A stretch of 64,000 nucleotides of DNA, taken from positions 2,290,501 to 2,354,500 of the forward strand of contig NZ_KE148312.1 of assembly GCF_000238055.2 (NCBI RefSeq). Direction: 5' to 3'. Under the pieces are notes generated by a model that saw nothing but the letters and a program-made list of their open reading frames with translations, was not told the origin of the DNA and ran no database searches. Made by a program: the position numbers and the translations under genes. Each line of letters begins with the position of its first letter. Positions within the stretch are counted from its first letter, which is position 1. This document shows, piece by piece, positions 26,744 through 35,393 of the stretch. The DNA comes from Oribacterium parvum ACB1 (GTDB lineage Bacteria; Bacillota; Clostridia; Lachnospirales; Lachnospiraceae).

Positions 26744-27853
26744 CTACTTCATAACAGTCTTTACAATTTTTACAATTCGCAGAATATCTTGTTCTGAAAG
26801 CTCAGGATAAATTGGGAGCGTCAGAATTTCTTTGGAAATCCGTTTTGCAAGCGGTGTTTCCTCTTCGTTAAACCGTCCCTTATAGCAGTCATAAGCATTA
26901 ATACAGGGATAAAAATACTTTCTGGCATGAATCCCTTCTTTTTCCAAAGCAAGGAATACTTCATCTCTCTTTCCCTCTCCAAGAAGACGAACCGGCATAT
27001 ATGCATAGTTCTTTTCCAGGTCCTGTTGCTCCTTTGGGAATAAGAGATTTTCCAATCCTTGAAGTTCTTCCTTATATAGCTCATAGACTCTTTTCCGCCC
27101 CGCAATATATTCAGGGAGATGTTTCAAATTGCAAAGTCCCATTGCAGCGGAAAACTCGTTCATTTTTCCATTTCCGCCCGCGCTCTTTACCTCTTCCTGT
27201 CCGAGGATTCCAAAGTTCTTCAATTCATAGAGTTTCTGAAAAAGAGCGGCGTTTTCCTCCCCGGAAACCACTGCCCCTCCCTCTATCGTATGAAATACTT
27301 TCGTGGCATGAAAAGAAAACATGGAAGCGGTACCAAAACTTCCTATGCCACGTCCCCTGAATCGCTCAAAAAAGGCATGGGCCGCATCATAAAGCACCGG
27401 GATATGATACTCTTTTGAAAGCGCTTCCAGTCCCTCTACATCACAGAGATTGCCGTAGACATGAACCGGAAGAATCGCCTTGGTTTTATCCGTTATTTTC
27501 TTTCTGATTGCATCGGGGTGAATGGTAAAATCCTCTTCATCAATATCACAAAAAACCGGAGTAAAGCCTTTTCTCACAATGGCATGCGTTGTACTGGCAA
27601 AGGAAAAGGGGGTGGTGATAATCTCCCCTTCCTCTCCAAAGCTCTCCAATAAAAACTCCAAAGCAAGATGCCCGTTCGTAAAAAGCTCAACTTCCTTTAC
27701 CCCAAGATGCGCCTTAAGTTCTCCCCTTAGTTCTTCATGAAATTCGCCCATATTGGTAAGGAATCTGCTCTTCCAAAGTTTCTCAAGATAGGGAATAAAC
27801 TCCTCTAATGCCGGAAGACTGGACCTGGTCACAAAGATTTCCGTCTTTTTCAT
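26744..27853 (-). CDS. DegT/DnrJ/EryC1-family sugar aminotransferase
   Basis: 369 residues, PLP-dependent, expected to aminate a nucleotide-linked keto-sugar. The PLP lysine is in MFSFHATKVFHTIEGGAVV, the cofactor stack includes PFSFASTTHAIV, and ILPVHVYGN and DAAHAF match family positions. Homologues include TDP-4-keto-6-deoxyglucose aminotransferases, so the dTDP-4-keto intermediate made by RfbB could be its substrate. GGGGG precedes ATG 27853. It is the first gene of a minus-strand series of nine genes reaching plsC, read from a promoter divergent to the transpeptidase gene. Confidence 0.88.
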   Translation of the reverse strand: MKKTEIFVTRSSLPALEEFIPYLEKLWKSRFLTNMGEFHEELRGELKAHLGVKEVELFTNGHLALEFLLESFGEEGEIITTPFSFASTTHAIVRKGFTPVFCDIDEEDFTIHPDAIRKKITDKTKAILPVHVYGNLCDVEGLEALSKEYHIPVLYDAAHAFFERFRGRGIGSFGTASMFSFHATKVFHTIEGGAVVSGEENAALFQKLYELKNFGILGQEEVKSAGGNGKMNEFSAAMGLCNLKHLPEYIAGRKRVYELYKEELQGLENLLFPKEQQDLEKNYAYMPVRLLGEGKRDEVFLALEKEGIHARKYFYPCINAYDCYKGRFNEEETPLAKRISKEILTLPIYPELSEQDILRIVKIVKTVMK

Positions 27854-27898
27854 TGGATTTTCCCCCTTTTTTCTTCCAATTCTGACAAGATTTTTACA

Positions 27899-27927
27899 AT
27901 TTTATAGTATTAAGCTGAAAATGTAAA
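27899..27927 (-). promoter_or_regulatory. Candidate promoter of the glycan series beginning at the aminotransferase
   Basis: On the minus strand TTTACA (27922-27927) and TAAAAT (27899-27904) are 17 bases apart, about 46 bases upstream of ATG 27853. It is divergent to the transpeptidase promoter at 27987. Confidence 0.55.
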
Positions 27928-27986
27928 TGCCGGGTGGCACTTTCTACTTATTTATGATAAGGTTCTTAAGAATGATTTAAAAAGCT

Positions 27987-28015
27987 TTTAGATTTTAAAA
28001 TACTAAGCGTATAGT
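27987..28015 (+). promoter_or_regulatory. Candidate promoter of the L,D-transpeptidase gene
   Basis: TTTAGA (27987-27992), 17 bases and TATAGT (28010-28015). The ATG is 62 bases downstream behind AAGGAGGT. Confidence 0.5.
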
Positions 28016-28076
28016 TCATTTCTACAATTTAGAGAGAATAGGACGAAATGCCCTATATGTAAGGAGGTTATGTATC

Positions 28077-29609
28077 ATGAATAAAGCGAAAAAGCTCGCT
28101 GCACTCGGCATCTTGCTCAGCTTAACTCTATCGCAGCCCTTTCTAGCTCTAGCCGATACCCCTGTGTCTTCTGATACACAGGGTACGGAAACACAGTCGG
28201 AAAGCATCGTTGTCGGACCGGGGCAAAACCTTGGAAACAGCACTGTAGGGGAAAGTGCCCAATCCGGAAACACGGTTTCTGACGGTGCTTTTGAGCATAC
28301 GGAACTGAACGTCGACAGTATCCGTCCCTTTATGACAACACCGCATGATGCGGATGTTGCTGAAGATCCGGTACTGAATCTGGTTCCTCTTGCAACCTAT
28401 TACATTTACAACTCTGCAGGAGACCGAATCGATTACGGATATACCCAGGACAATCAGTCCTTCACTTTCAGTCCGGAAGGCTTTAAACGAATCCTTATGG
28501 AACACCAGAACGTAGGAAGATGGTATTACAGAACCTACACTACGGAAGGTGCATGGGGTCCGTGGGCCGCTTCAGGGGAAACCACACCGGATAGAGGTAC
28601 GGTAACCGCTATCATGGTCAGAGTAAAAGGATATACCCATAAGTTTGGCGAAGTCTATTACAGAGCTGTTCTAAATGACGGAACCGTAACAGACTGGGCA
28701 AAAAGCGGGGAAGCCTGCGGAAGCATCGGAAGCGGAAAGTATATTGTCGGCTTAAAAATCACGCTTTGGAATAACAATACCGCCTTTAGCGGAAGAAGAG
28801 GCAGAGCCTTGGACAACGCCTACGAGGAAGGTATTTATTTTGAAGAAAATGAAGCAAAGTATCGCCTTGCCAGCGGAGAAGCCTATACCGGTTTCGCTTT
28901 TGACAGCGACTCCAACCAGTATTATTTTGAAAATGGTGTTGCGCAGAAGGGATGGAAAAGAGTAGACGGTTACAAGCTCTACTTCAATGAACAGGGAATT
29001 CTGCAAAAGGATCTGGAACCGATTATGGGAAGACCCGGGTCTTATGTGATTCGGATTAATAAGGCAACAAGAACTCTGTATGTGATGGCAAAGGACGAAA
29101 GTGGAAACTTTACTATCCCCTATAAGACTTTAATGTGCAGTACGGGAACAGAAACACCGCTGGGCAGCTTCAAGATTTACGAAAAATATCGTTGGCACTT
29201 TATGCACAAAGATTGCTATACCCAGTTCCTTTCCCGGTTCTATAAGGGCTTCATTATTCACTCTCTTCTCTACGAAAGAGCCGATGCAAGAAGCTTTGAT
29301 GCGATTAACTACAATTTTATGGACCAGGCTATCTCCGGCGGATGTATCCGCTTAAAGGCAATTGATTCCGCTTGGGTTTATGAAAATTGTAAAAACGGTA
29401 CACCGGTCATCATCTACTCTGATGCATGGGACAAGGGACCTGTTGAAAAGGATGCTATCATGCAGGCTATTCCAAGAGAACAGAACTATGACCCCACGGA
29501 TGCAACTGTAGTAGGACAGCAAAGTGCTGAAGATGCGGCAAAAGAAGCCTCTGCTAAAAAAGAGGCTGCAAAAGAAGCTGCCAATAACTTGATTGAGCCA
29601 AATGCTTAA
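28077..29609 (+). CDS. L,D-transpeptidase (YkuD) with wall-binding repeats
   Basis: 510 residues, secreted. The signal peptide ends near residue 27 (SQPFLALADT). After a Ser/Thr-rich linker, residues about 105-235 hold two stretches (YYRTYTTEGAWGPWAASGET and YYRAVLNDGTVTDWAKSGEA) resembling clostridial hydrophobic (ChW) repeats. Residues 268-312 hold one or two choline-binding-type repeats (GWKRVDGYKLYFNEQG). The YkuD domain starts near 322, with catalytic His395 in FIIHSLLYE and nucleophile Cys423 in SGGCIRL. It would form 3-3 cross-links in peptidoglycan or attach proteins to it. The tail is Ala/Lys/Glu-rich. AAGGAGG lies upstream of ATG 28077. Confidence 0.88.
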   Translation: MNKAKKLAALGILLSLTLSQPFLALADTPVSSDTQGTETQSESIVVGPGQNLGNSTVGESAQSGNTVSDGAFEHTELNVDSIRPFMTTPHDADVAEDPVLNLVPLATYYIYNSAGDRIDYGYTQDNQSFTFSPEGFKRILMEHQNVGRWYYRTYTTEGAWGPWAASGETTPDRGTVTAIMVRVKGYTHKFGEVYYRAVLNDGTVTDWAKSGEACGSIGSGKYIVGLKITLWNNNTAFSGRRGRALDNAYEEGIYFEENEAKYRLASGEAYTGFAFDSDSNQYYFENGVAQKGWKRVDGYKLYFNEQGILQKDLEPIMGRPGSYVIRINKATRTLYVMAKDESGNFTIPYKTLMCSTGTETPLGSFKIYEKYRWHFMHKDCYTQFLSRFYKGFIIHSLLYERADARSFDAINYNFMDQAISGGCIRLKAIDSAWVYENCKNGTPVIIYSDAWDKGPVEKDAIMQAIPREQNYDPTDATVVGQQSAEDAAKEASAKKEAAKEAANNLIEPNA

Positions 29610-29613
29610 AATT

Positions 29614-30627
29614 ATGAAAACATGTATTATCATTCCGAATTACAACGGAAATCATTTTTTAGAAAAGTGCATGCTTGCTTTGGAAAACCAAAGCAAGCAT
29701 GATTTTTCTATTTTATTTGTAGATAACGATTCCAAGGACGAGAGCATAAAAAGCATAAAATCTTATATGGAGAAAGAACCCGAACGTGTCCTTCTTATTG
29801 AAAACGAGGAGAATTACGGCTTTGCAAAAGCAGTAAACCAGGGAATTCTTTTTGCCAAAGAAGCCGGCGCCCGCTATGCCCTTCTTCTTAATAACGATAC
29901 GGAAGTGGATCCCTTTTTCGTGGAAAAACTGGTCGAATTTATGGAAGAAAGGGAAGCGAAGGGCGAAAAAGTATTTGCCCTTTCCTCTAAAATGGTAAAG
30001 ATGCATGATCCAAGGCTAATGGATGATGCAGGAGACGAACTTTGCGTTTTGGGATTTCCTTTTCAAAGAGGTCTTGAGGATAGTGAAAAAAACTGGAATA
30101 CTCCGGAAGAAGTGTTTTCCGCCTGCGCGGGAGCAGCACTCTACTCTATCGATGCATTGGAAAAAACCGGACTATTTGACGAAAAGCACTTCGCGTATCT
30201 TGAGGATGTCGATATTTCCTTCCGCGCACAGCTTTATGGCTATAAGATTTACTTCTGTCCGAAAGCAGTTTGTAAGCATGTCGGTTCCGGAACAAGCGGG
30301 GGAAAGTACAGTAATTTCAAGGTAGAGCTTTCTGCCAGAAATTCCGTATTTCTCCTCTATAAGAACTTTCCCTTATTCCTGAAAGTCCTGAATTTTATCC
30401 CCTTTTTACTTGGATTTTGTATAAAGGCCATCTATTTTCAGAAAAAAGGCTACGGGAAAGCGTACCGAAAAGGCCTCCGTACCGGATTCCGGGAAAGAAA
30501 GACGATGAAGCAGGCGGATTTTCGAGGAATTCCCCTCTCTCGTTATCTGCGAATCGAAGCGAGGCTGATTCGGAACTGCTTCGTTTATCTGGAAGAGCGG
30601 AAAAGACGGAAAAGGCTGAAACTGTAA
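29614..30627 (+). CDS. Family 2 glycosyltransferase, rhamnosyltransferase-like
   Basis: The GT-A fold starts immediately at MKTCIIIPNYNGNHFLEKCM, so ATG 29614 is preferred. ATG 29602 (overlapping the upstream stop) is also possible, and no strong ribosome binding site decides. Acidic motifs are LFVDNDSKDES and LLNNDTEVDP (metal), and AYLEDVDISFRAQLYG is typical of rhamnosyltransferase-like GT2 enzymes. A hydrophobic stretch near residues 260-280 may associate with the membrane. It is co-directional with the transpeptidase gene, and its 3' end overlaps that of the converging flippase gene by 43 bases. Confidence 0.82.
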   Translation: MKTCIIIPNYNGNHFLEKCMLALENQSKHDFSILFVDNDSKDESIKSIKSYMEKEPERVLLIENEENYGFAKAVNQGILFAKEAGARYALLLNNDTEVDPFFVEKLVEFMEEREAKGEKVFALSSKMVKMHDPRLMDDAGDELCVLGFPFQRGLEDSEKNWNTPEEVFSACAGAALYSIDALEKTGLFDEKHFAYLEDVDISFRAQLYGYKIYFCPKAVCKHVGSGTSGGKYSNFKVELSARNSVFLLYKNFPLFLKVLNFIPFLLGFCIKAIYFQKKGYGKAYRKGLRTGFRERKTMKQADFRGIPLSRYLRIEARLIRNCFVYLEERKRRKRLKL

Positions 30628-32054
30628 GACAGTGTTTCCCGGTTCCATAGATATGAAAAGATAAGATAAGATATCCCCCCCATAGGGATTAGAATCAGGA
30701 GTCGGAAGAGTTCTTCCACTCCTTTTTTTTCTAAAAAAATACCTGTCTGATAAACCAGAGCTGCCATGAAAAGAGCTGCAAAAAGAGAAGGAAGCACTTC
30801 TCGAATCTGCTCTACAAATCCGTAATTTAATAGCTTCTTATTCGGTCGGGTATTCAAATAAAAGCAGATCCAATCTCCTATGATTTTCCCCCACAAAAAC
30901 GGAAAGAGCCCAAAGGGCAGGGTTACTGCCAAAATCAAAATCCCCACTATCTTTTTTTGTATTTCAATCTTTAAAAACAAATCCGAGCGCCCCTGGCTAT
31001 TCATGACTTGCAAGTTGATCATGTGCAGGGGGAAAAGCAGATAAACAAGAGAAAGAAAGTAGAGATAGGGTAATAGCCCGATCCATTTTTCCGTAAGAAG
31101 GAGTATAATCAAGGGCTTTCCCACTGCCATAAGTCCAAAAAGCAGCGGAAAAAGCAAAAATGCCGATAAAGAAACACTCTTTTTAACTCCTTTAAGCAGT
31201 TTCTCCTTCTCTCCCTGCAACTTCGAAAAAGCGGGAAAAAGAACCGAGGAAACCAAGGAGGAAAGGGTAGCGGAAATCAGCTTCGGAAACATCTCTCCTC
31301 GATTATAGAGTGCCAACTCTTCTACAGAATACTTCTTCCCAATAAGGAGCGCATAGAGATTCTGCCATATTTGGTCCACAATCCCCGATAAAAGAAGCTT
31401 CCAGCTAAATCCAAAAAGACTCTGTAAAGAACGAACGGAAAATCCGAAGCCCGGTTTATACGGTAAGAGAATAAGTAAAACAAGGACAGAAAAGAAGCTA
31501 AAAATAATCTGTTGATATGCCATGGCATAGGCGCCAAATCCTCTCATGGCAAGAACTATGGCAAAGATACCCGAAAAAAGGGAGGAAAGAAAACTGCAGA
31601 GGAATATTGGGCGAAAAGACAAAGCACGGCTTGCATACGCAAGCTGAATGGAAAGAATCGCTCCCGGAAAAAGGAGGAGCGCCATAAGGCGTAAAAGTCC
31701 CGTCAATAAGGGAAGTTGATAGAAAGCCGCCACAAAAGGACTAAGGAAGAAAAAAACAAGATACAGAAGCCCTGCCAGAAGCAGGGAAGAAAACAAGGCC
31801 GTAGAATAATCAACTGCCTTGATTTCCTTTTTCTGCATCAAAGCTTGCGAAAAACCGGTTTGAATCAAGCTGTTCGCAATACTGATAAAGATAGAAATAA
31901 TCCCTACTGCCCCCACATCTTCCTTCGTAAGCAGACGAAGCAGGACAATGGAAAAGAGAAGCTGGATTCCCTGATAGGAAATCTGCTCCAAAAACTTCCA
32001 GAACATTCCTGAAACTACTTTTTTTTCTAAATTTTGACTCTTTTCTTCCGCCAT
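30585..32054 (-). CDS. Polysaccharide flippase, Wzx/MOP family
   Basis: 489 residues with 12-14 transmembrane segments. ATG 32054 is preferred over the preceding TTG because AGGGA is well spaced. The N-terminal VVSGMFWKFLEQISYQGIQL and KEDVGAVGIISIFISIANSL match the WzxC/TuaB-like branch of lipid-linked oligosaccharide flippases. It is the last gene of the second minus-strand glycan series. The C-terminal 14 codons overlap the end of the opposing GT2 gene. Two flippases in one region suggest two repeat units, or one dedicated to a side polymer. Confidence 0.85.
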   Translation of the reverse strand: MAEEKSQNLEKKVVSGMFWKFLEQISYQGIQLLFSIVLLRLLTKEDVGAVGIISIFISIANSLIQTGFSQALMQKKEIKAVDYSTALFSSLLLAGLLYLVFFFLSPFVAAFYQLPLLTGLLRLMALLLFPGAILSIQLAYASRALSFRPIFLCSFLSSLFSGIFAIVLAMRGFGAYAMAYQQIIFSFFSVLVLLILLPYKPGFGFSVRSLQSLFGFSWKLLLSGIVDQIWQNLYALLIGKKYSVEELALYNRGEMFPKLISATLSSLVSSVLFPAFSKLQGEKEKLLKGVKKSVSLSAFLLFPLLFGLMAVGKPLIILLLTEKWIGLLPYLYFLSLVYLLFPLHMINLQVMNSQGRSDLFLKIEIQKKIVGILILAVTLPFGLFPFLWGKIIGDWICFYLNTRPNKKLLNYGFVEQIREVLPSLFAALFMAALVYQTGIFLEKKGVEELFRLLILIPMGGISYLIFSYLWNRETLSYSFSLFRLFRSSR

Positions 32055-32149
32055 CAACTATCCCTTTTTTCTTCCTTGTACTTCAGGATTTTATACTTCT
32101 TGTCCCCTTATACTCTTCTCTCGTGTTCTTATTTTCATGTGTTCCAACT

Positions 32150-33148
32150 TTAGATTTTATTTCTTTCCATTCCGAAATGCCTCTGTAAAAACCGGTAAAG
32201 ACCGGGAAGATGCGATTCCAAACGAAGTAAAAGCTTTTCCTTTACACTTAATTCCTTATACAAAGAACGATTTTCCCTACTATATATCTCAGAAAAATCC
32301 CGAAGATTCATAGCAATGGAAAAAGAAAGCCTATGAATCGACTCTTCCACTTCATGCTTGTATTTTCCCTGACTTTCCTTAAGAAAAAGAGCATAGCCCT
32401 GTTTCATTTCCTGAAAATATTGTTCCTGCTTCGCTTTTGCTTTCTCGCCTCCCTGGGTCACAGTCCAAGATCCTGAGAGGTGAAAACGATAAGCAGAAAG
32501 AGCCTCTGAAAGATATACTGCTTTTCCTTTTAAAGCAGTCATAAGCTCCAAGGGCCTGTCTCCCACCGGAAAGGCATAGTAAAACTCCGGAAGCTTAAGA
32601 GAGTCTGTATCATCATAAAGCAAACTTCTCCTAAAGAACAAGGAGGAAAAGGCGATTCCCCCTCTATGCGTAATCAGTTCCTTCTCGCTAATAATACAAT
32701 CCTTTTCATAGGGCATAAGGAGCTTCTTCGGTCCCTCTCTTCCATCCTCCATAATCACTTTTACAGGATGGAAGGAAAGGATCGCCTCCGGATGCTCCTC
32801 CAAGGCTTTCCGTTGCTTTTCCAGCTTTTCCTCCGAAGAGAAAAAATCATCTCCGTCGATTACGCTGATGAAGTCTCCCTTCGCTCTTGGAAAGTTAAAG
32901 ATTCCCGTAATATTATGCTTTCCTTGAGAATATTGATTCTCTTTTTGTAGTATAGGAAAAACAATATCCGGATATTTTTCCTGATAAATTCGAATCATCT
33001 CCTGACTGCCGTCTGTTGATGCATCATCATGGACGAGAATTTCCAAGGAAAACTCGCCCTTTTGCCTAAGAATGGAGTTAAGGCACTCTCCTATATACTT
33101 TTTATGTTGGTATGTGACCACACAGACCGAGATTAATGGTTTTTTCAT
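32150..33148 (-). CDS. Family 2 glycosyltransferase
   Basis: 332 residues from ATG 33148 (MKKPLISVCVVTYQHKKYIG); the frame is open 18 codons further but the extension is not GT-like. The motifs are LVHDDASTDGS (nucleotide-sugar) and FISVIDGDDFFSS (DXD), and PVGDRPLELM may be the base-containing loop. The C-terminus is helical and basic. The class includes galactosyl, glucosyl and related enzymes; sugar specificity cannot be read. It is part of the run of three GT2 genes separated by 67-92 base gaps. Confidence 0.83.
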   Translation of the reverse strand: MKKPLISVCVVTYQHKKYIGECLNSILRQKGEFSLEILVHDDASTDGSQEMIRIYQEKYPDIVFPILQKENQYSQGKHNITGIFNFPRAKGDFISVIDGDDFFSSEEKLEKQRKALEEHPEAILSFHPVKVIMEDGREGPKKLLMPYEKDCIISEKELITHRGGIAFSSLFFRRSLLYDDTDSLKLPEFYYAFPVGDRPLELMTALKGKAVYLSEALSAYRFHLSGSWTVTQGGEKAKAKQEQYFQEMKQGYALFLKESQGKYKHEVEESIHRLSFSIAMNLRDFSEIYSRENRSLYKELSVKEKLLLRLESHLPGLYRFLQRHFGMERNKI

Positions 33149-33233
33149 GAAACTCTCTTTTTCATTTTCTATTGGTTTTTTCCGATTTCTGGTTTTTTCC
33201 AATTATCCGATGGATATCGCATTCTTCTTTTTT

Positions 33234-34265
33234 CTAATTCCCTATCAGCCAAGTTATCCCTTTTCTTCCTTCTCTTTTCGGGAGAAAGAGCATAGCCCCT
33301 ATAGCGCGGTAAAAGGGCAAGGGATAGATTTTGTATTGTAACATTGTTTTGATCTGCTGAATCCGGGAGACTCTTTCCAAAGATAAAAAGGCGTCCAGCA
33401 CGCTCCTGTCTGCTTCCGACAATTCTTCTCCATAAAGCCTCCGAAATTCTCTTCCCTGGCGAAATAAAGCGAAGTATCCCTCTTCCGCCCTTTTATCGGA
33501 TTCGGCCTTCTCCTTGGCGCTCGTACCAAGTCGTTCTTCCAATTCTTTTATGGCGCTTCCCTTTTTAGCGCCAAGAACATTGTTCCCATGTTGCCTGTAA
33601 GCGTAGAGAGCCTTCGGAAGCACTGTAATATGGCCGAAAACTGCTGCAAGGAGCGCAATCCACTGGTCATGCATATAGACAAAGTCAGGCAACTTCTTTA
33701 GATAGGCTAAAAGACTCTGATTCATTCCTATTGCAGCGCCCGTAACATGATTTTGTATGAGGAGATTGGAAAAGCTGTCCTTTTTCCAAGGCATCTTCTG
33801 ATAGCGAAAATAAGAATCCGCTATCTTTTCTCCCTTTTCGCCTATAACTTTCATGTCCGAATGGCAAAGCAGGGGACAAGACTTCCCATATCGCTTTTCC
33901 GCTTCCTGCAAAGCCTCTGTCAAGGCGGAAATCTTATCGGGAAAGCAAAGGTCATCCTGATCCGAAAGGAATATATATTCCATCTTCTCATAGGGAAAAT
34001 TCGGAATTGTTTGATTTGCAAGAGCAGAAAGAATCATCAGGAAATGTTTCCATGCAGAGCCCGAAACCTCCCCCTTATCATAAAGAAAAACTTTTTCTCT
34101 GTATTCTTCCTTTGTTTTTTGCAAAATCTCCCTTGTCCCATCGGTCGATCCGTCATCGGAAAGAAGGAGCAAAAGTTCTCCCGAATAATCCTGAGTGAGC
34201 AAGGACTGAATCTGCTCTCTCAGGTATTTTTCACCATTATACGTACACAGGACAATGATTTGCAA
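33234..34265 (-). CDS. Family 2 glycosyltransferase, probable rhamnosyltransferase
   Basis: 343 residues. The start is TTG 34265 with GGAGG five bases before it, giving the N-terminus MQIIVLCTYNGEKYLREQIQ. The longer TTG start at 34277 would place the ribosome binding site inside the gene. The motifs are LLLSDDGSTDGTREIL and IFLSDQDDLC (metal site), then YMHDQWIALLAAVFG, a typical helix of alpha-L-rhamnosyltransferases. This agrees with the rfbABD genes nearby. The C-terminal third is charged. Confidence 0.84.
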   Translation of the reverse strand: MQIIVLCTYNGEKYLREQIQSLLTQDYSGELLLLLSDDGSTDGTREILQKTKEEYREKVFLYDKGEVSGSAWKHFLMILSALANQTIPNFPYEKMEYIFLSDQDDLCFPDKISALTEALQEAEKRYGKSCPLLCHSDMKVIGEKGEKIADSYFRYQKMPWKKDSFSNLLIQNHVTGAAIGMNQSLLAYLKKLPDFVYMHDQWIALLAAVFGHITVLPKALYAYRQHGNNVLGAKKGSAIKELEERLGTSAKEKAESDKRAEEGYFALFRQGREFRRLYGEELSEADRSVLDAFLSLERVSRIQQIKTMLQYKIYPLPFYRAIGAMLFLPKREGRKGITWLIGN

Positions 34266-34344
34266 AATAGCCTCCAAACTGAATGTTTTCCGATTTCTTT
34301 TCCGCTCTATGATTTTTGCTTCATTCCCACTCTACCGTATTGCT

Positions 34345-35220
34345 TTATCTGCTCTGTTTCTTCTTAGCGGAATAAGCTTCATAAAGCAATGTTTCCAGCA
34401 ATATAATCGTCTGGAAAATATAAACCAGCAGCTTTTGACCCCCTCTAATAGACAGATATTTACTGTAATACAGTCTCTCCGATGCCTGCCGGATTTTTTC
34501 TCTTTTCACTAAAGACTTGATGCTTTTTCCGGTACTTCCGCTGTCTTGGTGTAAATAGCTCACCGCAGTACATAAAAAAACCTTAAAGCCTACTTTCTTC
34601 ATGCGCTGTGCAATAACATTTTCCTCTTCATAAAGAAAGAAATCCTCGTCAAAACCTCCGCTTTTTTCAAAAGATTCTTTAGAAAAGCAAAGGCAAGAGC
34701 CATGAAGACAATCTACCTGCACATAAGGCTTCTGTTTCAAATATGCTTTTTTATAGAATAGGTAAGAGGAAAAAACTCTTCTGGAAAGTGGACCGGAAGC
34801 AAGGAGGGATAGGAAAAAGCCGTGAAGCTTCCACGCAGTCTTTTGCAATCCGATACCGTCCTGCATCACTCCTGAAACAAGTCCCGCTTCTCTTTCCCTT
34901 TGAAAAAGAGAAAGCACGGCAGGAAAATATTCTTCCGTAAAGGATGTATCCGGATTGGCTAAAAAAGCATGACACATTCCATTTTCAAAAAGGAAGCGAA
35001 GCCCCAGATTGTTTCCTGCTCCATATCCTTGATTCTCCTTTGCGCAAAGAAGCTTTACTCGCTCATTCTGTAGGGCGGAAAGATGAGAAAGACTGTCATC
35101 CGTAGAAGCATTGTCCACTATGACAATATACGAAAATAGAGGAAATGTTTCCAATTCCTCTACCAAACGGGAGCTGTTCTCCCAATCATTATAATTTAAA
35201 ATGACTATGCCTACAGCCAT
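34345..35220 (-). CDS. Family 2 glycosyltransferase, rhamnosyltransferase-like
   Basis: 291 residues. GGGGAGAAGGGA lies before ATG 35220. MAVGIVILNYNDWENSSRLV begins the fold; VIVDNASTDDS and FLANPDTSF are the acidic motifs, and FLYEEENVIAQRMKKVGFKV replaces the usual ED-V motif. This pattern is frequent in wall rhamnan and capsule loci. A pyrimidine tandem repeat lies about 98-136 bases upstream of the start. Confidence 0.82.
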   Translation of the reverse strand: MAVGIVILNYNDWENSSRLVEELETFPLFSYIVIVDNASTDDSLSHLSALQNERVKLLCAKENQGYGAGNNLGLRFLFENGMCHAFLANPDTSFTEEYFPAVLSLFQREREAGLVSGVMQDGIGLQKTAWKLHGFFLSLLASGPLSRRVFSSYLFYKKAYLKQKPYVQVDCLHGSCLCFSKESFEKSGGFDEDFFLYEEENVIAQRMKKVGFKVFLCTAVSYLHQDSGSTGKSIKSLVKREKIRQASERLYYSKYLSIRGGQKLLVYIFQTIILLETLLYEAYSAKKKQSR

Positions 35221-35317
35221 TCCCTTCTCCCCTCGAGCTTATTCTCTGTAAGTTTTTTCTATTCCGAACTATTCTAGCATGGAAAAGGATGGAAAAGAAT
35301 AGCAAAGGGGATTTTCT

Positions 35318-35356
35318 TCTATCTCTTTCTTCTATCTCTTTCTTCTATCTCTTTCT
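35318..35356. repeat. Three perfect 13-base tandem repeats
   Basis: The unit TCTATCTCTTTCT occurs three times in direct succession, followed by a T-run, in the 173-base gap between the GT8 and GT2 genes. On the transcribed minus strand it is purine-rich (AGAAAGAGATAGA). Such arrays can change copy number by slippage. No terminator was found in this gap. Confidence 0.9.
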
Positions 35357-35393
35357 TTTTTCGCTTTTATATTTATCCTATAACAATTCCAGC

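Noticed and set aside
33747-34367. Plus-strand frame of 206 codons
   Set aside because: Antisense to a clear GT2 gene; Cys/Phe/Ile-rich composition typical of a shadow frame.
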